A DNA stretch of 64,000 nt from Paenibacillus sp. MSJ-34 (GCF_018918005.1 NZ_JAHLPR010000024.1:29808-93807), one strand, 5' to 3'; positions 17,907 through 27,383 are shown, numbered from the stretch's first letter. Notes: generated by a model from the sequence alone, not told the origin. A program made the numbers and translations.

Positions 17907-18851
17907 TTGTCTGATAAAGCAAAAACCGCAATATACGGCGGACAAGCGGTCTTGGAAGGGGTTATGTTCGGGGGGCAATACGTGAATGTAACGGCCGTAA
18001 GGCGGAAAAATAACGAAATCGCGTTTTTCGAAGTTCCGAAAAAAGAAAAACCGTGGGTGAAACAGTTAAAGAGAATACCTTTTATCCGCGGAATCGTCGG
18101 ATTAATCGACTCGAGCGCCAAAGGGTCCCAGCATTTGAACTTCTCGGCGGAAGCGTACGCGGAGGACGAAGTAGGCCCCGAGGAAGCCGCCAAGCAGAAG
18201 GAAAAGGAAAGCTCCGGCTTTAACCTGACGATGATTCTCGGCGTCGCCGTCGTCGGCATTCTCTCCTTCCTCGTGGGCAAATTGGTTTTCACTTTAGTTC
18301 CTGTTTTTGTCGAGCAGTTGATCTTTGGCCAAGCATTCGAGAATAAAATATTACACAACCTGATCGAAGGCATCATTAAGATCGCATTTCTGTTAGTTTA
18401 TTTGTGGGTCATTTCGCAAGCCCCGCCGATCAAAAGATTGTTCCAATACCACGGCGCGGAGCATAAAGTCATCAGCGCTTACGAAGCCGGCTTGGAACTG
18501 ACGGTAAAGAACGTCCAAAAATTCAATACGCTGCATTACCGGTGCGGAAGCAGTTTTATCGTCTTATCGGTTATTATCGGCGTCATCATCTATTCGTTTG
18601 TGCCTTGGGACAACTTATGGGAACGCGTTATTCAAAGATTGCTGCTCCTGCCTGTCGTACTCGGCGTTTCGTACGAGGCGCTCCGTTTCACAAATTCCTT
18701 GCGCGACGTGCCGGTGCTTCGTTACCTCGGTTATCCCGGCTTGTGGCTGCAAAAACTAACGACCAAGCAACCGACGGACGATCAGGTGGAAGTTTCGATC
18801 GCTTCGTTCAACCGAATGAGAGAGTTGGATCGTCAATTTGCCAATCAATAA
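17907..18851 (+). CDS. yqhQ: YqhQ family DUF1385 protein
   Basis: A 314-residue membrane-associated protein. N-terminal YGGQAVLEGVMFGGQYVNVTAVR and central YHGAEHKVISAYEAG and HYRCGSSFIVLSV blocks are hallmarks of DUF1385; about four hydrophobic helices lie in the middle and C-terminal parts. The start is TTG at 17907 after GGGGAAGGTGA. It is divergent from yqhR. The molecular function is not established. Confidence 0.88.
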   Translation: MSDKAKTAIYGGQAVLEGVMFGGQYVNVTAVRRKNNEIAFFEVPKKEKPWVKQLKRIPFIRGIVGLIDSSAKGSQHLNFSAEAYAEDEVGPEEAAKQKEKESSGFNLTMILGVAVVGILSFLVGKLVFTLVPVFVEQLIFGQAFENKILHNLIEGIIKIAFLLVYLWVISQAPPIKRLFQYHGAEHKVISAYEAGLELTVKNVQKFNTLHYRCGSSFIVLSVIIGVIIYSFVPWDNLWERVIQRLLLLPVVLGVSYEALRFTNSLRDVPVLRYLGYPGLWLQKLTTKQPTDDQVEVSIASFNRMRELDRQFANQ

Positions 18852-18874
18852 TTTTTTAGCGAAAGGATGAGAGC

Positions 18875-19186
18875 GTGATGGTGAACCGGTACCGGATTAC
18901 GGCCTACATTTTTATCGCATTTGCGCTAATCGGTTTGGTTGTAAGCATACTGGAGCAGCCCGGCCAATTTATCATTCCTTTGCTCGTCATTGGAGTCGTC
19001 TTCGTCTTGTATAAGTTTCCGCCGCAACGGTTTCGTTCTATGCGGCCCGGAGCCCGCGGCGGTTACCGCCGGGTGGAGGCGAACCGCGTTCGTCCGGAGA
19101 AGCCGAAGCGCAAACGCGCTCCGTTCCGGGTAATCGATGGCTCGAAGAAAGGTCCGGACGACGACGATTATCCCAAGTATCATTAA
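18875..19186 (+). CDS. yqhP: Small membrane protein in the yqhP position
   Basis: A 103-residue protein with two hydrophobic helices (about 8-24 and 31-47) and a strongly basic Arg/Lys/Pro-rich tail ending DDDDYPKYH. A GTG start at 18875 follows GAAAGGA by 7 bases. It is 23 bp after yqhQ and lies where yqhP is in B. subtilis, so the symbol rests on synteny; no domain was recognised. Confidence 0.65.
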   Translation: MMVNRYRITAYIFIAFALIGLVVSILEQPGQFIIPLLVIGVVFVLYKFPPQRFRSMRPGARGGYRRVEANRVRPEKPKRKRAPFRVIDGSKKGPDDDDYPKYH

Positions 19187-19194
19187 AGCAAAAG

Positions 19195-19236
19195 AAAGCA
19201 GCCCCTCCTCTTCAAGAGCGGGCTGCTTTTGTTTCG
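19195..19236 (+). terminator. Terminator between yqhP and the patatin gene
   Basis: AAAGCAGCCC (19195-19204) pairs with GGGCTGCTTT (19220-19229), followed by TGTTT. Both flanks are suitable for bidirectional use between convergent genes. Confidence 0.85.
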
Positions 19237-19238
19237 GG

Positions 19239-20213
19239 TTATACTTTCAACGCCGTTACGTATTTCTTAAAATGCACTTCGTAATCCTTCACGGTCCAGC
19301 CTTCAAAAAAATGAGTGCCCGCCGCTAACCCCGCATCGTACAATTTCAAGCTTTCCTCCGTACTAATGTCGAATTGAACCGTCCCGATGCCGAGCGTCGG
19401 GACTTTAATCGTACGGTAACGGTTATGCTGCTCGATATACCGTTCGTCATGCGCCGACATCATCGTCTCGAACATCGCTTCGAACATGGAGAACGGCCCG
19501 TTAATCCGATGCGGCTGACTTTCCGTTTTCCCTACCAGTTGAAAACCGATCGTCGGTACGATCGGCGTTTGCCCTGGCTTGCATTCCCGGTCGAACAACC
19601 AAAGCGGGAAGTTGCTGAGCAAGCCGCCGTCGACGATATAGGCGAATTGGGTTTTGAATTTTTTGCGCCCGCCGACGGAATGCGCTTCGCGAATCATGAC
19701 CGGATCGAAGAAATAAGGAATGCTCGTGCTCATGCGAATCGCCTTGGCCACTTCGAATTGAGCGGGATCGATGCCGTATTGGGATATATCGTCCGGAAGT
19801 ACGAGCAGCTTGCCGTTCGTAATGTCCGAAGCGATGATGCGAAGTTGGTTTTTTGCCAAATCGCCGAACGTACGCACCTTTTTCCGCAACAAAATGTTTC
19901 GGATCCAATACTCCAACGCCTCGCCGGAATAAAGCCCTTTCTTCCATAGCACCCTGGCGACGGGGCCGATTACTTTGACGTTAAATATAGGCGCTCTCGT
20001 AAGCAATGTGGAAAACGGCGTTTCGATGATGATCTTCTTCATTTCCGACGCTGTAAATCCGGCCGCAATCAATGCCGCGACGATCGAACCCGACGAAGTG
20101 CCGGCCACCCGTTCAAATCGGACGCCGTGTTGTTCCGCCGCCCGCACCGCTCCCGCCAGCGCGATTCCTTTGACACCTCCGCCTTCAAATACGGCATTGA
20201 CCCGCATTCGCAC
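19239..20213 (-). CDS. yqhO: Patatin-like phospholipase (YqhO-like)
   Basis: A 324-residue lipid acyl hydrolase of the patatin family with a Ser-Asp dyad. Oxyanion loop FEGGGVKGIALAGAV at about 9-23, nucleophile motif GTSSGS at about 39-44 (GxSxG), and the catalytic aspartate in VDGGLLSNFP. Start is GTG at 20213 or ATG at 20207; both lie close behind AAGGG. Substrate unknown. Synteny with B. subtilis yqhO. Confidence 0.9.
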   Translation of the reverse strand: MRMRVNAVFEGGGVKGIALAGAVRAAEQHGVRFERVAGTSSGSIVAALIAAGFTASEMKKIIIETPFSTLLTRAPIFNVKVIGPVARVLWKKGLYSGEALEYWIRNILLRKKVRTFGDLAKNQLRIIASDITNGKLLVLPDDISQYGIDPAQFEVAKAIRMSTSIPYFFDPVMIREAHSVGGRKKFKTQFAYIVDGGLLSNFPLWLFDRECKPGQTPIVPTIGFQLVGKTESQPHRINGPFSMFEAMFETMMSAHDERYIEQHNRYRTIKVPTLGIGTVQFDISTEESLKLYDAGLAAGTHFFEGWTVKDYEVHFKKYVTALKV

Positions 20214-20274
20214 ATCACCCTTTTCGCAGTCATTCCTCTACTGGAAATGTATGCGGCGGAGGGTTGTCACTATG

Positions 20275-21897
20275 TTATTGCCGATAATACGTTTTCAGCC
20301 TGTCGGCGATGCCGAGCGTATTTTTGCGCAAATCTTTGGCGCTGAAGAAGATGCTGCCGCTCACACCGCCAATTTGGCGATTGTAATCGAGTTGCGATAG
20401 AAGTCCCGCGGCGCTGGACCATCCCGCTTCGCTCGTCCCGAGCTTGTATGGCGCATGACCGATGTAAAGCTTCACCCCGGTTCCCTTCGTTTCGTTCGCC
20501 CACCAATCGACGAGCGTGGCGTAAGGGGCCGTTTTATGTTCAAGACTCCAGTAAATTTGCGGAGCGACATAATCGATCCAGCCGCTGCGAATCCAGTTGC
20601 GCACATCGGCATATAAGTTGTCGTAGCTGCTCAAGCCCGCCGCCGTATTGGAACCGGTCGGGTCCATCTTTTGATTGCGCCATACGCCGAACGGACTAAT
20701 GCCGAATTCGATGCCGCTTTTTACCGCAGCGATTTTTTTGCTTAATTGCTCGACGAACAAATCGACATTATGCCGCCGCCAATCGCCTTTGTCCGCGAAT
20801 TGTCCGTTATTGTACTCCGCATAGGCCGCATCGTCTTGAAACGGCTCTTTGTCTTCGCCATATGGATAAAAATAATCGTCCAGATGCACGCCGTCGATAT
20901 CGTAATTCCGCACCACTTCCATGATGCTGTCGACGATGAAGTCGCGCGCCGCCGGAATGCCCGGATCGTACATCAACTTCCCTTGATGGCGAACGACCCA
21001 TTCGGGATGCTGCCGCGCCGGATGCTCGGCCGCCAAGTTCTCCATTTTATCGTCTACGCTGATCCGGAAAGGATTGAACCAGGCATGAAACTCCATGTTC
21101 CGCTTATGCGTCTCTTCAATCATGAAAGCGAGCGGATCGTATCCCGGATCCTGTCCTTGCACGCCGGTCAAATATTTGGACCATGGCACATATTGCGACG
21201 GATAGAATGCGTCCGACGTCGGGCGGACTTGCACGATCGCCGCATTCATCCCCATATCTTGCAAATCGTCAAGCAGCTTCGTAAATTCGCTTTGCTGCTG
21301 CTCCGCGGATAGTCCCGCTTTCGTAGGCCAGTCAATATTGTAAACGGTAGATACCCATGCGGCCCGAAATTCGTCCCCCGCCGGTTTGTCCGGTTTCGAC
21401 GGTGTCGGGACAGACGGAGACGGGACGGACGGTTCAGACGGAGCGGAAGCGGCGAATAGCCGGACGGCTCGTGCGGCTTCATCCCAATTGACGGTCATCC
21501 CCAAACTTTCGCCTACGAAACGAAGCGGCACCATCGTGCGCCCGTTTCTCATTTCGGCCGAAGCTTCCAGTTCGACCGGCTCTCCGTTTACGGTTGCGGT
21601 CTTCTTCCCTTTGGCCAAAGAAATGGCCGTATCCTGACCGCTAATCGAAACCGTGCCCGATCGTTCGTTCCAATCGACGAATGCTCCTAGCGACTCGCCG
21701 ATCACTCGGAGCGGCACCATCACTTTGCCCGCTTTCGGCACGATATAGGGAGCCGTATCGGTATGTATGCGCGATCCGTTTAAGTATAATTCGATCTCCT
21801 TGGCGCCAGCCGCTTCGGCTTTTGCCGCAAATACGGCTGTCGTCTGCAAAGTCAAAACCAATGCGATGAACCATATCGCAACTCTAGTAAACTTCAA
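20275..21897 (-). CDS. Secreted GHL10 (DUF187) glycoside hydrolase-like protein with copper amine oxidase N-terminal (stalk) domain
   Basis: A 540-residue exported protein: signal peptide (1-30, ending AEAAG), a stalk domain with the paired motifs KVMVPLRVIGESLGAFVDW and RTMVPLRFVGESLGMTVNW (about 57-150), a Pro/Ser linker, then a GHL10 TIM-barrel (about 180-535) beginning EFRAAWVSTVYNIDWP. Likely catalytic acids lie in DIDGVHLDDYFYPYG. Relatives include B. subtilis YngK. It probably acts on cell wall or exopolysaccharide; the substrate is not evident. A structured leader precedes it. Confidence 0.9.
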   Translation of the reverse strand: MKFTRVAIWFIALVLTLQTTAVFAAKAEAAGAKEIELYLNGSRIHTDTAPYIVPKAGKVMVPLRVIGESLGAFVDWNERSGTVSISGQDTAISLAKGKKTATVNGEPVELEASAEMRNGRTMVPLRFVGESLGMTVNWDEAARAVRLFAASAPSEPSVPSPSVPTPSKPDKPAGDEFRAAWVSTVYNIDWPTKAGLSAEQQQSEFTKLLDDLQDMGMNAAIVQVRPTSDAFYPSQYVPWSKYLTGVQGQDPGYDPLAFMIEETHKRNMEFHAWFNPFRISVDDKMENLAAEHPARQHPEWVVRHQGKLMYDPGIPAARDFIVDSIMEVVRNYDIDGVHLDDYFYPYGEDKEPFQDDAAYAEYNNGQFADKGDWRRHNVDLFVEQLSKKIAAVKSGIEFGISPFGVWRNQKMDPTGSNTAAGLSSYDNLYADVRNWIRSGWIDYVAPQIYWSLEHKTAPYATLVDWWANETKGTGVKLYIGHAPYKLGTSEAGWSSAAGLLSQLDYNRQIGGVSGSIFFSAKDLRKNTLGIADRLKTYYRQ

Positions 21898-21977
21898 TCC
21901 GGCTCACTCTCCTAAAACGTATTGTACGACTCCGCAGCAACTCTCGCACCGGCAAATTCGGAATATTGCTAGATTCT

Positions 21978-22041
21978 TTTCGCTTGCCGGGCATAACAAT
22001 GCCCTGCCCTCGCTAGCCTGGCAATGCGGCCGCCTGCGAAA
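21978..22041 (-). promoter_or_regulatory. Structured RNA leader upstream of the GHL10 gene (class unknown)
   Basis: Three nested helices: TTTCGC/GCGAAA (21978-21983 with 22036-22041), TTGCC/GGCAA (21984-21988 with 22020-22024) and GGGCAT/ATGCCC (21989-21994 with 21999-22004). One side is a continuous 17-base arm; the other has loops of 15 and 11 bases between helices. It lies 81-144 bases upstream of the start and after the mntR terminator. I could not match it to a known riboswitch. Confidence 0.5.
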
Positions 22042-22087
22042 CCTCAATAGTATTGACGCAATGAACAAGGCAAAAGTTTCCCGCACC

Positions 22088-22127
22088 GCAAAAAATAAGA
22101 AATGCCCGTTTCGTAGAAACAGGCATT
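22088..22127 (-). terminator. Terminator of mntR
   Basis: On the minus strand AATGCCTGTTTC-TACG-GAAACGGGCATT style stem (22101-22127, one mismatch) is followed by TCTTATTTTTT. It starts one base after the mntR stop. Confidence 0.85.
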
Positions 22128-22128
22128 G

Positions 22129-22554
22129 TTACGCGTCGTTTTCCAATTCGTTATGTATTTCCTTCAGCTGCTGCAGCCTCTCAGGCTCCCGCCGAAAGTA
22201 TTCGACCAACGATTCGATGCAAGTAATGGAGTCCCAACTTAGATGATGTTCGATTCCTTCCACATCTTTGTAGATATTTTCCTCCTGCACGCCGATTATC
22301 TCGAGGAAATCTTCCAACAATGTGTGGCGCTCCATCAAGCGTTTCCCCATTTTCTTTCCTTTATTCGTCAAAACAAGGCCGCGATATTTCTCGTAGATGA
22401 GATAATTGTCTTTATCGAGCTTTTGTATCATTTTCGTTACGGACGAGGGATGAACTTCCAATCCTTCCGCGATATCCGAAACCCGGGCATACCCTTTTTC
22501 ATCGATCAATTTATAAATTCGTTCCAAATAATCTTCCATGCTCGGCGTTGGCAT
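22129..22554 (-). CDS. mntR: MntR manganese-responsive repressor
   Basis: A 141-residue DtxR-family regulator that represses manganese uptake genes when Mn(II) is bound. N-terminal winged helix contains [24 protein letters not shown]. The known metal ligands of B. subtilis MntR are present: D8 and E11 in MEDYLERIY, the His in RHTLLEDFL, and the EGIEHHL cluster. Length agrees. No Mn transporter gene lies beside it in this window. Confidence 0.95.
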   Translation of the reverse strand: MPTPSMEDYLERIYKLIDEKGYARVSDIAEGLEVHPSSVTKMIQKLDKDNYLIYEKYRGLVLTNKGKKMGKRLMERHTLLEDFLEIIGVQEENIYKDVEGIEHHLSWDSITCIESLVEYFRREPERLQQLKEIHNELENDA

Positions 22555-22760
22555 GCGATTCCCTCATTTCACATATAAACTTCGAATTGAAACCACTTTT
22601 AATGATACATGGATTTACATAAGAAAAGCAAGCCTTGCCGAGCAAATCGAGTCGGAAAAGCCTTCATTTGCATGTTTCGATCCACGCATCGCAAGGAAAA
22701 CTAAAGATTGACTGCCCCGGCGGGAAGGGCATGTCAAAACCTCTTGAAGGAGGGTTTTCG

Positions 22761-23828
22761 TTGAATACTGCGGCATCTGCAAATCCTATCGCCGGAAAAC
22801 GGACGAAATTATTCGTGCCCGAATTGGTCTATTTCGAACCGAACGCATTGCAATATCCAAAAGGCGAAAAAATTATGCAATGGGTCAAAGCGCAAGGAAT
22901 TCCGTACCAAATGACGACATCGCATAACCGCATCACGAATTTGCCCGGCGAATCCGACCTGGAGAAATATAGAATCGCCAAAAAAACGCTCGTCGTCGGC
23001 CTGCGGAAAACGTTGAAGTTCGATCAATCCAAGCCTTCGGCCGAATACGCGATTCCGATCGCAACCGGATGCATGGGACATTGCCATTATTGTTATTTGC
23101 AAACGACGCTGGGCGCGAAACCGTACGTTCGGGTGTATGTCAACACGGACGAGATTATGGCGGCGGCAAAACGTTATATCGACGAACGCGCGCCGGAAAT
23201 AACCAGATTCGAAGCGGCATGCACGTCGGACCCTGTCGGGTTGGAGCATATTACCGGATCGCTTGCCGAATTGATCGAATTTATGGGTAAGGAAGAGTAC
23301 GGCCGTTTGCGCTTCGTGACCAAATACCATCATGTCGACTCGTTGCTGGGCTTGCCCCATCGCGGGCATACGCGCATCCGCTTCAGCGTGAACGCGGACT
23401 ATGTCATCCGGAATTTCGAGCCCGGTACGTCGCGCTTTATGGAACGAATCGAAGCGGCGGGGAAAATTGCCAAAGCAGGCTACCCGTTAGGGTTTATTAT
23501 CGCCCCCATTATTTGGTTTGACGGATGGGAACAAGGCTACGGAGAACTGTTGCAGCGGCTCGGGGAAATATTGCCGCCGGAGGCGGCCCAAGACTTGACG
23601 TTTGAGCTCATTCAGCATCGGTTTACAAAAACGGCCAAAAACGTCATCGAACAGCGTTATCCGAAGAGCAAGCTCGAGATGGACATCGCCAAACGCAAAT
23701 ATAAATGGGGGCGCTGGGGGCAGGGCAAATACGTCTATCCGGACGAAAAAGCAAACGCCCTGCGGATGTTTCTCGCAGAGCGGATTTTCGAGCATTTTCC
23801 GGCGGCAGCCATCGATTATTTCACGTAA
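22761..23828 (+). CDS. splB: Spore photoproduct lyase
   Basis: A 355-residue radical SAM enzyme that reverses the spore photoproduct (thyminyl-dihydrothymine) during germination. The iron-sulfur motif CMGHCHYC (CxxxCxxC) is in GCMGHCHYCYLQTTLG, and the C-terminal-side cysteine used as hydrogen donor is in FEAACTSDPVG. The start is TTG at 22761 with AAGGAGGG 6 bases upstream, giving a protein close to the B. subtilis length; the frame is open to 22635. It abuts ccdA tail to tail with no gap. Confidence 0.94.
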   Translation: MNTAASANPIAGKRTKLFVPELVYFEPNALQYPKGEKIMQWVKAQGIPYQMTTSHNRITNLPGESDLEKYRIAKKTLVVGLRKTLKFDQSKPSAEYAIPIATGCMGHCHYCYLQTTLGAKPYVRVYVNTDEIMAAAKRYIDERAPEITRFEAACTSDPVGLEHITGSLAELIEFMGKEEYGRLRFVTKYHHVDSLLGLPHRGHTRIRFSVNADYVIRNFEPGTSRFMERIEAAGKIAKAGYPLGFIIAPIIWFDGWEQGYGELLQRLGEILPPEAAQDLTFELIQHRFTKTAKNVIEQRYPKSKLEMDIAKRKYKWGRWGQGKYVYPDEKANALRMFLAERIFEHFPAAAIDYFT

Positions 23829-24542
23829 TTAAAACTTGAGCCATTCCGGCGTAATGGATTGCAGCCAAATCGTAATTTTGGTCATTTGATCCGTAAATAG
23901 CAAAATTCCCATAATAATCATTAAAACGCCGCCGATTTTCATCAGCATGTTCGAATATTTCAAAATCCATTTGGTCGAACCGATGAAAAAAGCGAAAATA
24001 AAGAACGGCAGCGCAAAACCGAGCGAATACGCCGTCGTCAAGTTAAACCATGCGGTCGGTTCCGTTGCGGCCAGTCCGATAATGGCCGTTAAGATCGGGC
24101 CGATGCATGGGGACCAACCCGCGGAGAAGCCGATGCCGAATACAAAAGAGCCTATGTAACCGGCCGGTTTGAATTTCAGGTTCAGCTTGCGTTCCCTCAT
24201 CAAAAATTGAGGCTGGAACAAACCGGTCAAGAAAAGACCCATCGCGATAATTAAGACGGCGGCAAGTTGGCGGATCAAGCTTTTGTATTGTACGAACACA
24301 TCGCCGATGAGGCTTGCGCCGTAGCTTAACGTATAGAACACGACGGAAAAACCTAATATAAAAAAGAATGTATGGGATAGCGTGCGGAACCGCACCTCTC
24401 TCTTATTTTGCTCCGTTTTGAGCGTATTGACGGACATGCCCGTAATAAAGGATAAATAAGAAGGATATAACGGCAAGCAGCATGGCGAGATGAAAGAAGC
24501 GAGTCCCGCCCAAAAAGCGATCCATATATTTACGTTAGACAA
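23829..24542 (-). CDS. ccdA: CcdA-type thiol-disulfide membrane transporter
   Basis: A 237-residue membrane protein with six helices that carries reducing equivalents across the membrane, for cytochrome c maturation and, in bacilli, spore cortex synthesis. The two redox cysteines sit in SPCCLPLYPSYLSF (about 18-31) and GWSPCIGPILTAI (about 136-148). Its stop touches that of splB. There is no ResA-type partner next to it. Confidence 0.9.
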   Translation of the reverse strand: MSNVNIWIAFWAGLASFISPCCLPLYPSYLSFITGMSVNTLKTEQNKREVRFRTLSHTFFFILGFSVVFYTLSYGASLIGDVFVQYKSLIRQLAAVLIIAMGLFLTGLFQPQFLMRERKLNLKFKPAGYIGSFVFGIGFSAGWSPCIGPILTAIIGLAATEPTAWFNLTTAYSLGFALPFFIFAFFIGSTKWILKYSNMLMKIGGVLMIIMGILLFTDQMTKITIWLQSITPEWLKF

Positions 24543-24597
24543 GAATGTTTCCCACCTTTATGCAAAACGAGAGTCTATTTGATGCAACCTCTACTGG

Positions 24598-25407
24598 TTA
24601 TATTTTCATACCTCGTTTTACTATAAGTGTAACAATCAAAATCGCGATAAGCAACAACACGATTGTCCCGCCAGGCGCGAGGCTCCATACGCCGGCAATG
24701 AGCAGTCCGGCGATCGCCGCGATTTCGGCGATGAGCGCCGCGAAGAAGACGGATTGCTTGAACCCGCGCGCAATAAGCAAGCTGCATGCGACAGGAATCG
24801 TCAACAGCGCGGAAATAAGCAGCGCTCCCACAATTTTGATCGAAGCGCTCACCACGAGCGCGGTCAACACCGTAATCAACACATTCAAATACCGTACCGG
24901 CAGCCCGTTCACGGCTGCGGCATCCTCGTCGAACGACATCAGGAACAGTTCCTTCCATAACAAAGCAACGACGAGCAGGACAACCGCCGATATGCCGCCC
25001 ACAACGTAAAGATCGGTGTTCGTAAGCGTATAGATGCTGCCGAATAAATAACTTGAAACGTTCAAGTTATAGCTCATGCCGAGCGTAAACAACAAGGAGG
25101 CGAGCGCCACTCCCCCCGACATTATGATGGCGATCGACAACTCCGCATAGGTTTTGTACGCTTTGCGCAATCTTTCGATCGCAAACGACGCGGCGAGCGC
25201 AAATAGCAGCCCGACCGCCAGCGGATATACCCCGATGAGAAAACCGAGCGCCACGCCCGCGATCGTCACATGCGCAAGCGTATCGCCGATCATCGACAAT
25301 CGTCTCAGTACGAGAAACGTTCCCATCAAAGGCGCCATCAGCGCTATCAAAATTCCTCCGGCAAGCGCGCGTTGAAAAAAGCCGCTGGCCAATATATCCA
25401 TCAACAT
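24598..25407 (-). CDS. znuB: Zinc ABC transporter permease (ZnuB/AdcB)
   Basis: A 269-residue permease of the ABC-3 family with about eight helices. It has the family block LRRLSMIGDTLAHVTIAGVALGFLIG near the N-terminus and VVSASIKIVGALLISALLTIPVA in the middle. Third gene of the znuA-znuC-znuB operon, placed behind a Zur box. Confidence 0.92.
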   Translation of the reverse strand: MLMDILASGFFQRALAGGILIALMAPLMGTFLVLRRLSMIGDTLAHVTIAGVALGFLIGVYPLAVGLLFALAASFAIERLRKAYKTYAELSIAIIMSGGVALASLLFTLGMSYNLNVSSYLFGSIYTLTNTDLYVVGGISAVVLLVVALLWKELFLMSFDEDAAAVNGLPVRYLNVLITVLTALVVSASIKIVGALLISALLTIPVACSLLIARGFKQSVFFAALIAEIAAIAGLLIAGVWSLAPGGTIVLLLIAILIVTLIVKRGMKI

Positions 25408-25444
25408 GTCCGAACGTCTCCCCTTTTACTCCTCAGCGACTCCA

Positions 25445-26218
25445 TTATACAAAACTGTGCCGCAAATCCGTCTGTTCGCAATTTTCCACCTCATGGGAAT
25501 GCTTGACGTAAAATTTTAATTTGCCGCTTTGCAGCAGCGGTTCTTCGCCGATATATTCCTCAACCATCTCGATATCATGCGTAACCATAACGATCGTCAT
25601 TCGATGATGCTGGTGCATATGGCGGATTAATTGAAAAAAATTATGCTGCGTTTCCACGTCGATTCCTACGGTCGGTTCGTCGAGAAGTAAAAGGTCGGGT
25701 TTGTTAATGAGCGCCCGGGCCAAAAAAACGCGCTGTTGCTGCCCCCCGGACAATTGCCCGATCCTCTTGCCGGCCAAATCCTCAATCCGCATGACCTGCA
25801 TCGCATCTTCCGCCTTGCGCAGATCCTCTCTCCCAATCCGCCGAAACATCTTTCGTTTGTTGTACATTCCCGACATGACGACTTCCTTCACCGTAGCCGG
25901 AAAGAGCGGATTGAACGAATTTTTTTGCGGGACATAGCCAATTCGTTCCCAATCGCGGAATTGCGCGATCGGGCTGCCGAACAAGTCGATCCGTCCGGCG
26001 CTTGGAGTCAGGAGCCCGACAATCATCCGCATCAACGTCGTTTTGCCGGCGCCGTTCGCCCCGACCAAACCGACAAAATCGCGCTGCTTGACAACGAAAT
26101 CCAAATTTTGAATGACGATTTGATGTTGGTATGAGAAATTCACTTGTTCCAATGTAATGACAGGATCGTGGCAAGCCGCCGTTCCATCCGTTTGCGCCGT
26201 CCGAATCGTCATCCCCAC
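25445..26218 (-). CDS. znuC: Zinc ABC transporter ATP-binding protein (ZnuC/AdcC)
   Basis: A 257-residue ATPase: Walker A GANGAGKTTLMR (about 53-64), signature LSGGQQQRVFLARAL, Walker B LLLLDEPTVGID, and the switch His in VMVTHDIEMVEEYIG. The C-terminal tail (about 230-257) is rich in His, Glu and Cys. Thirty bases separate it from znuA. Confidence 0.93.
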   Translation of the reverse strand: MGMTIRTAQTDGTAACHDPVITLEQVNFSYQHQIVIQNLDFVVKQRDFVGLVGANGAGKTTLMRMIVGLLTPSAGRIDLFGSPIAQFRDWERIGYVPQKNSFNPLFPATVKEVVMSGMYNKRKMFRRIGREDLRKAEDAMQVMRIEDLAGKRIGQLSGGQQQRVFLARALINKPDLLLLDEPTVGIDVETQHNFFQLIRHMHQHHRMTIVMVTHDIEMVEEYIGEEPLLQSGKLKFYVKHSHEVENCEQTDLRHSFV

Positions 26219-26248
26219 ATTCTCCTTCTTGAGCGTTTATCGTATTTT

Positions 26249-27289
26249 TTATTGTAATGCCTTCATTAAATTTTGCAAATTTTGCTCCATGACCGATACG
26301 TAATCTTCCCCGGCGTTCGCTTGCTCTTTCGTCAGGCCTTCCAACGGATTCAGCACCAAAGTCTCCACATTCGTCTCATTGGCCAGCGTACGGGCCAACT
26401 GATCGGATACGAGCTCCTCGAAGAAAATATAACGTACATCGTTCTCTTTCACGAAGGCGATCAAGTTCAGCAAATCCTGGCTGCGCGGCTCCGCTTCCGG
26501 CGACAAACCCATAATCGCTTTCTGCGTCAGTCCGTAATCCCGGCATAAATATCCGAACGCTTGATGCGATACGACGATCTCCTTCCGGGCGGCGGAAGCA
26601 AGGGAGGATCCGAATTCATCGTCCAATTGCCGCAACCGCTGCGCCAACGCTTCGTAATTCGCTTCGTAATCCGCTTGATGCTCCGGGTCGGCCTCGACGT
26701 AGCTGCGGTAAATATTGTCCGCCATCTTGAGCGCCGATTTCGGGCTTACCCAAGTATGCGGATCGACATGCAAATCTTCGTGATCGTGCCCGCTGCCCTC
26801 ATCTTTATGATCCCCATCTTCGCCATGGGCATGTTGCTCGTCTTCATGCTCATGCGCTTCCCCGGTTCCCTCTGGGCCGTGCTCATGCCCGTGGTTATGC
26901 CCGTCGTCTTCCGCCGTATACAGCAGTTCGATTCCGCTGCTGACTTCCACCGTCTTCAAGTTCGAGTTTGGATCCAATCCTTGCAGAAACGTAGGCACCC
27001 ACCCTTCAAAGCCGGCGCCGTTGTACATAAAGAGCTGCGCCTTGGAAGTCACCAGCAGTTCCTGGCTGTTCGGGCTCCATTCATGCGGCTCGACGCCCGC
27101 CGGAATCAAATTCATCACGTGAGCGTGCTCTCCCCCGATTTGCCGCGCAAAATCGTAAATCGGATAGAAGGTGGTCACGACATTGATTTTGCCTTCTACA
27201 ATGTTCATTTCGTTCGAGCGGCCGCAGCCTGCAAGTATTACGGAAACGGCCAGCGCAAGCAGCAGCGCCGTCATCGTCATTCTTTTCAT
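26249..27289 (-). CDS. znuA: Zinc-binding lipoprotein (ZnuA/AdcA)
   Basis: A 346-residue substrate-binding lipoprotein of the cluster 9 family. Lipobox LAGC at about residues 19-22. Metal ligands are consistent with PAGVEPHEWSP, the HVDPHTWVSP block and SHQAFGYL. Between about 128 and 175 there is a long His/Asp/Glu-rich loop, typical of zinc rather than manganese carriers. It is the first gene behind the Zur-box promoter. Confidence 0.94.
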   Translation of the reverse strand: MKRMTMTALLLALAVSVILAGCGRSNEMNIVEGKINVVTTFYPIYDFARQIGGEHAHVMNLIPAGVEPHEWSPNSQELLVTSKAQLFMYNGAGFEGWVPTFLQGLDPNSNLKTVEVSSGIELLYTAEDDGHNHGHEHGPEGTGEAHEHEDEQHAHGEDGDHKDEGSGHDHEDLHVDPHTWVSPKSALKMADNIYRSYVEADPEHQADYEANYEALAQRLRQLDDEFGSSLASAARKEIVVSHQAFGYLCRDYGLTQKAIMGLSPEAEPRSQDLLNLIAFVKENDVRYIFFEELVSDQLARTLANETNVETLVLNPLEGLTKEQANAGEDYVSVMEQNLQNLMKALQ

Positions 27290-27313
27290 GATCTAAAATC
27301 CTCCGCTCATTAA

Positions 27314-27328
27314 TCGTAATTATTACAA
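27314..27328 (-). promoter_or_regulatory. Zur operator of the zinc uptake operon
   Basis: TCGTAATTATTACAA on the plus strand matches the Bacillus Zur box TCGTAATnATTACGA in all but one defined base. It lies between the -10 box and the znuA start, so bound Zur would block transcription. The zur gene is encoded 3 kb away. Confidence 0.8.
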
Positions 27329-27333
27329 ATAGG

Positions 27334-27363
27334 ATTATAGGAGGTAAATTGCACGATTGTCAA
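27334..27363 (-). promoter_or_regulatory. Consensus sigma-A promoter of znuACB
   Basis: TTGACA (27363-27358), 18 bases, TATAAT (27339-27334): both hexamers are perfect. The Zur box overlaps the predicted transcription start. Confidence 0.85.
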
Positions 27364-27383
27364 CATAAAAAACTTCCAATCGC

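Noticed and set aside
22640..22760. Sigma-G promoter for splB
   Set aside because: GCATG at about 22669 could be a -35, but no CATnnTA lies at the right distance.
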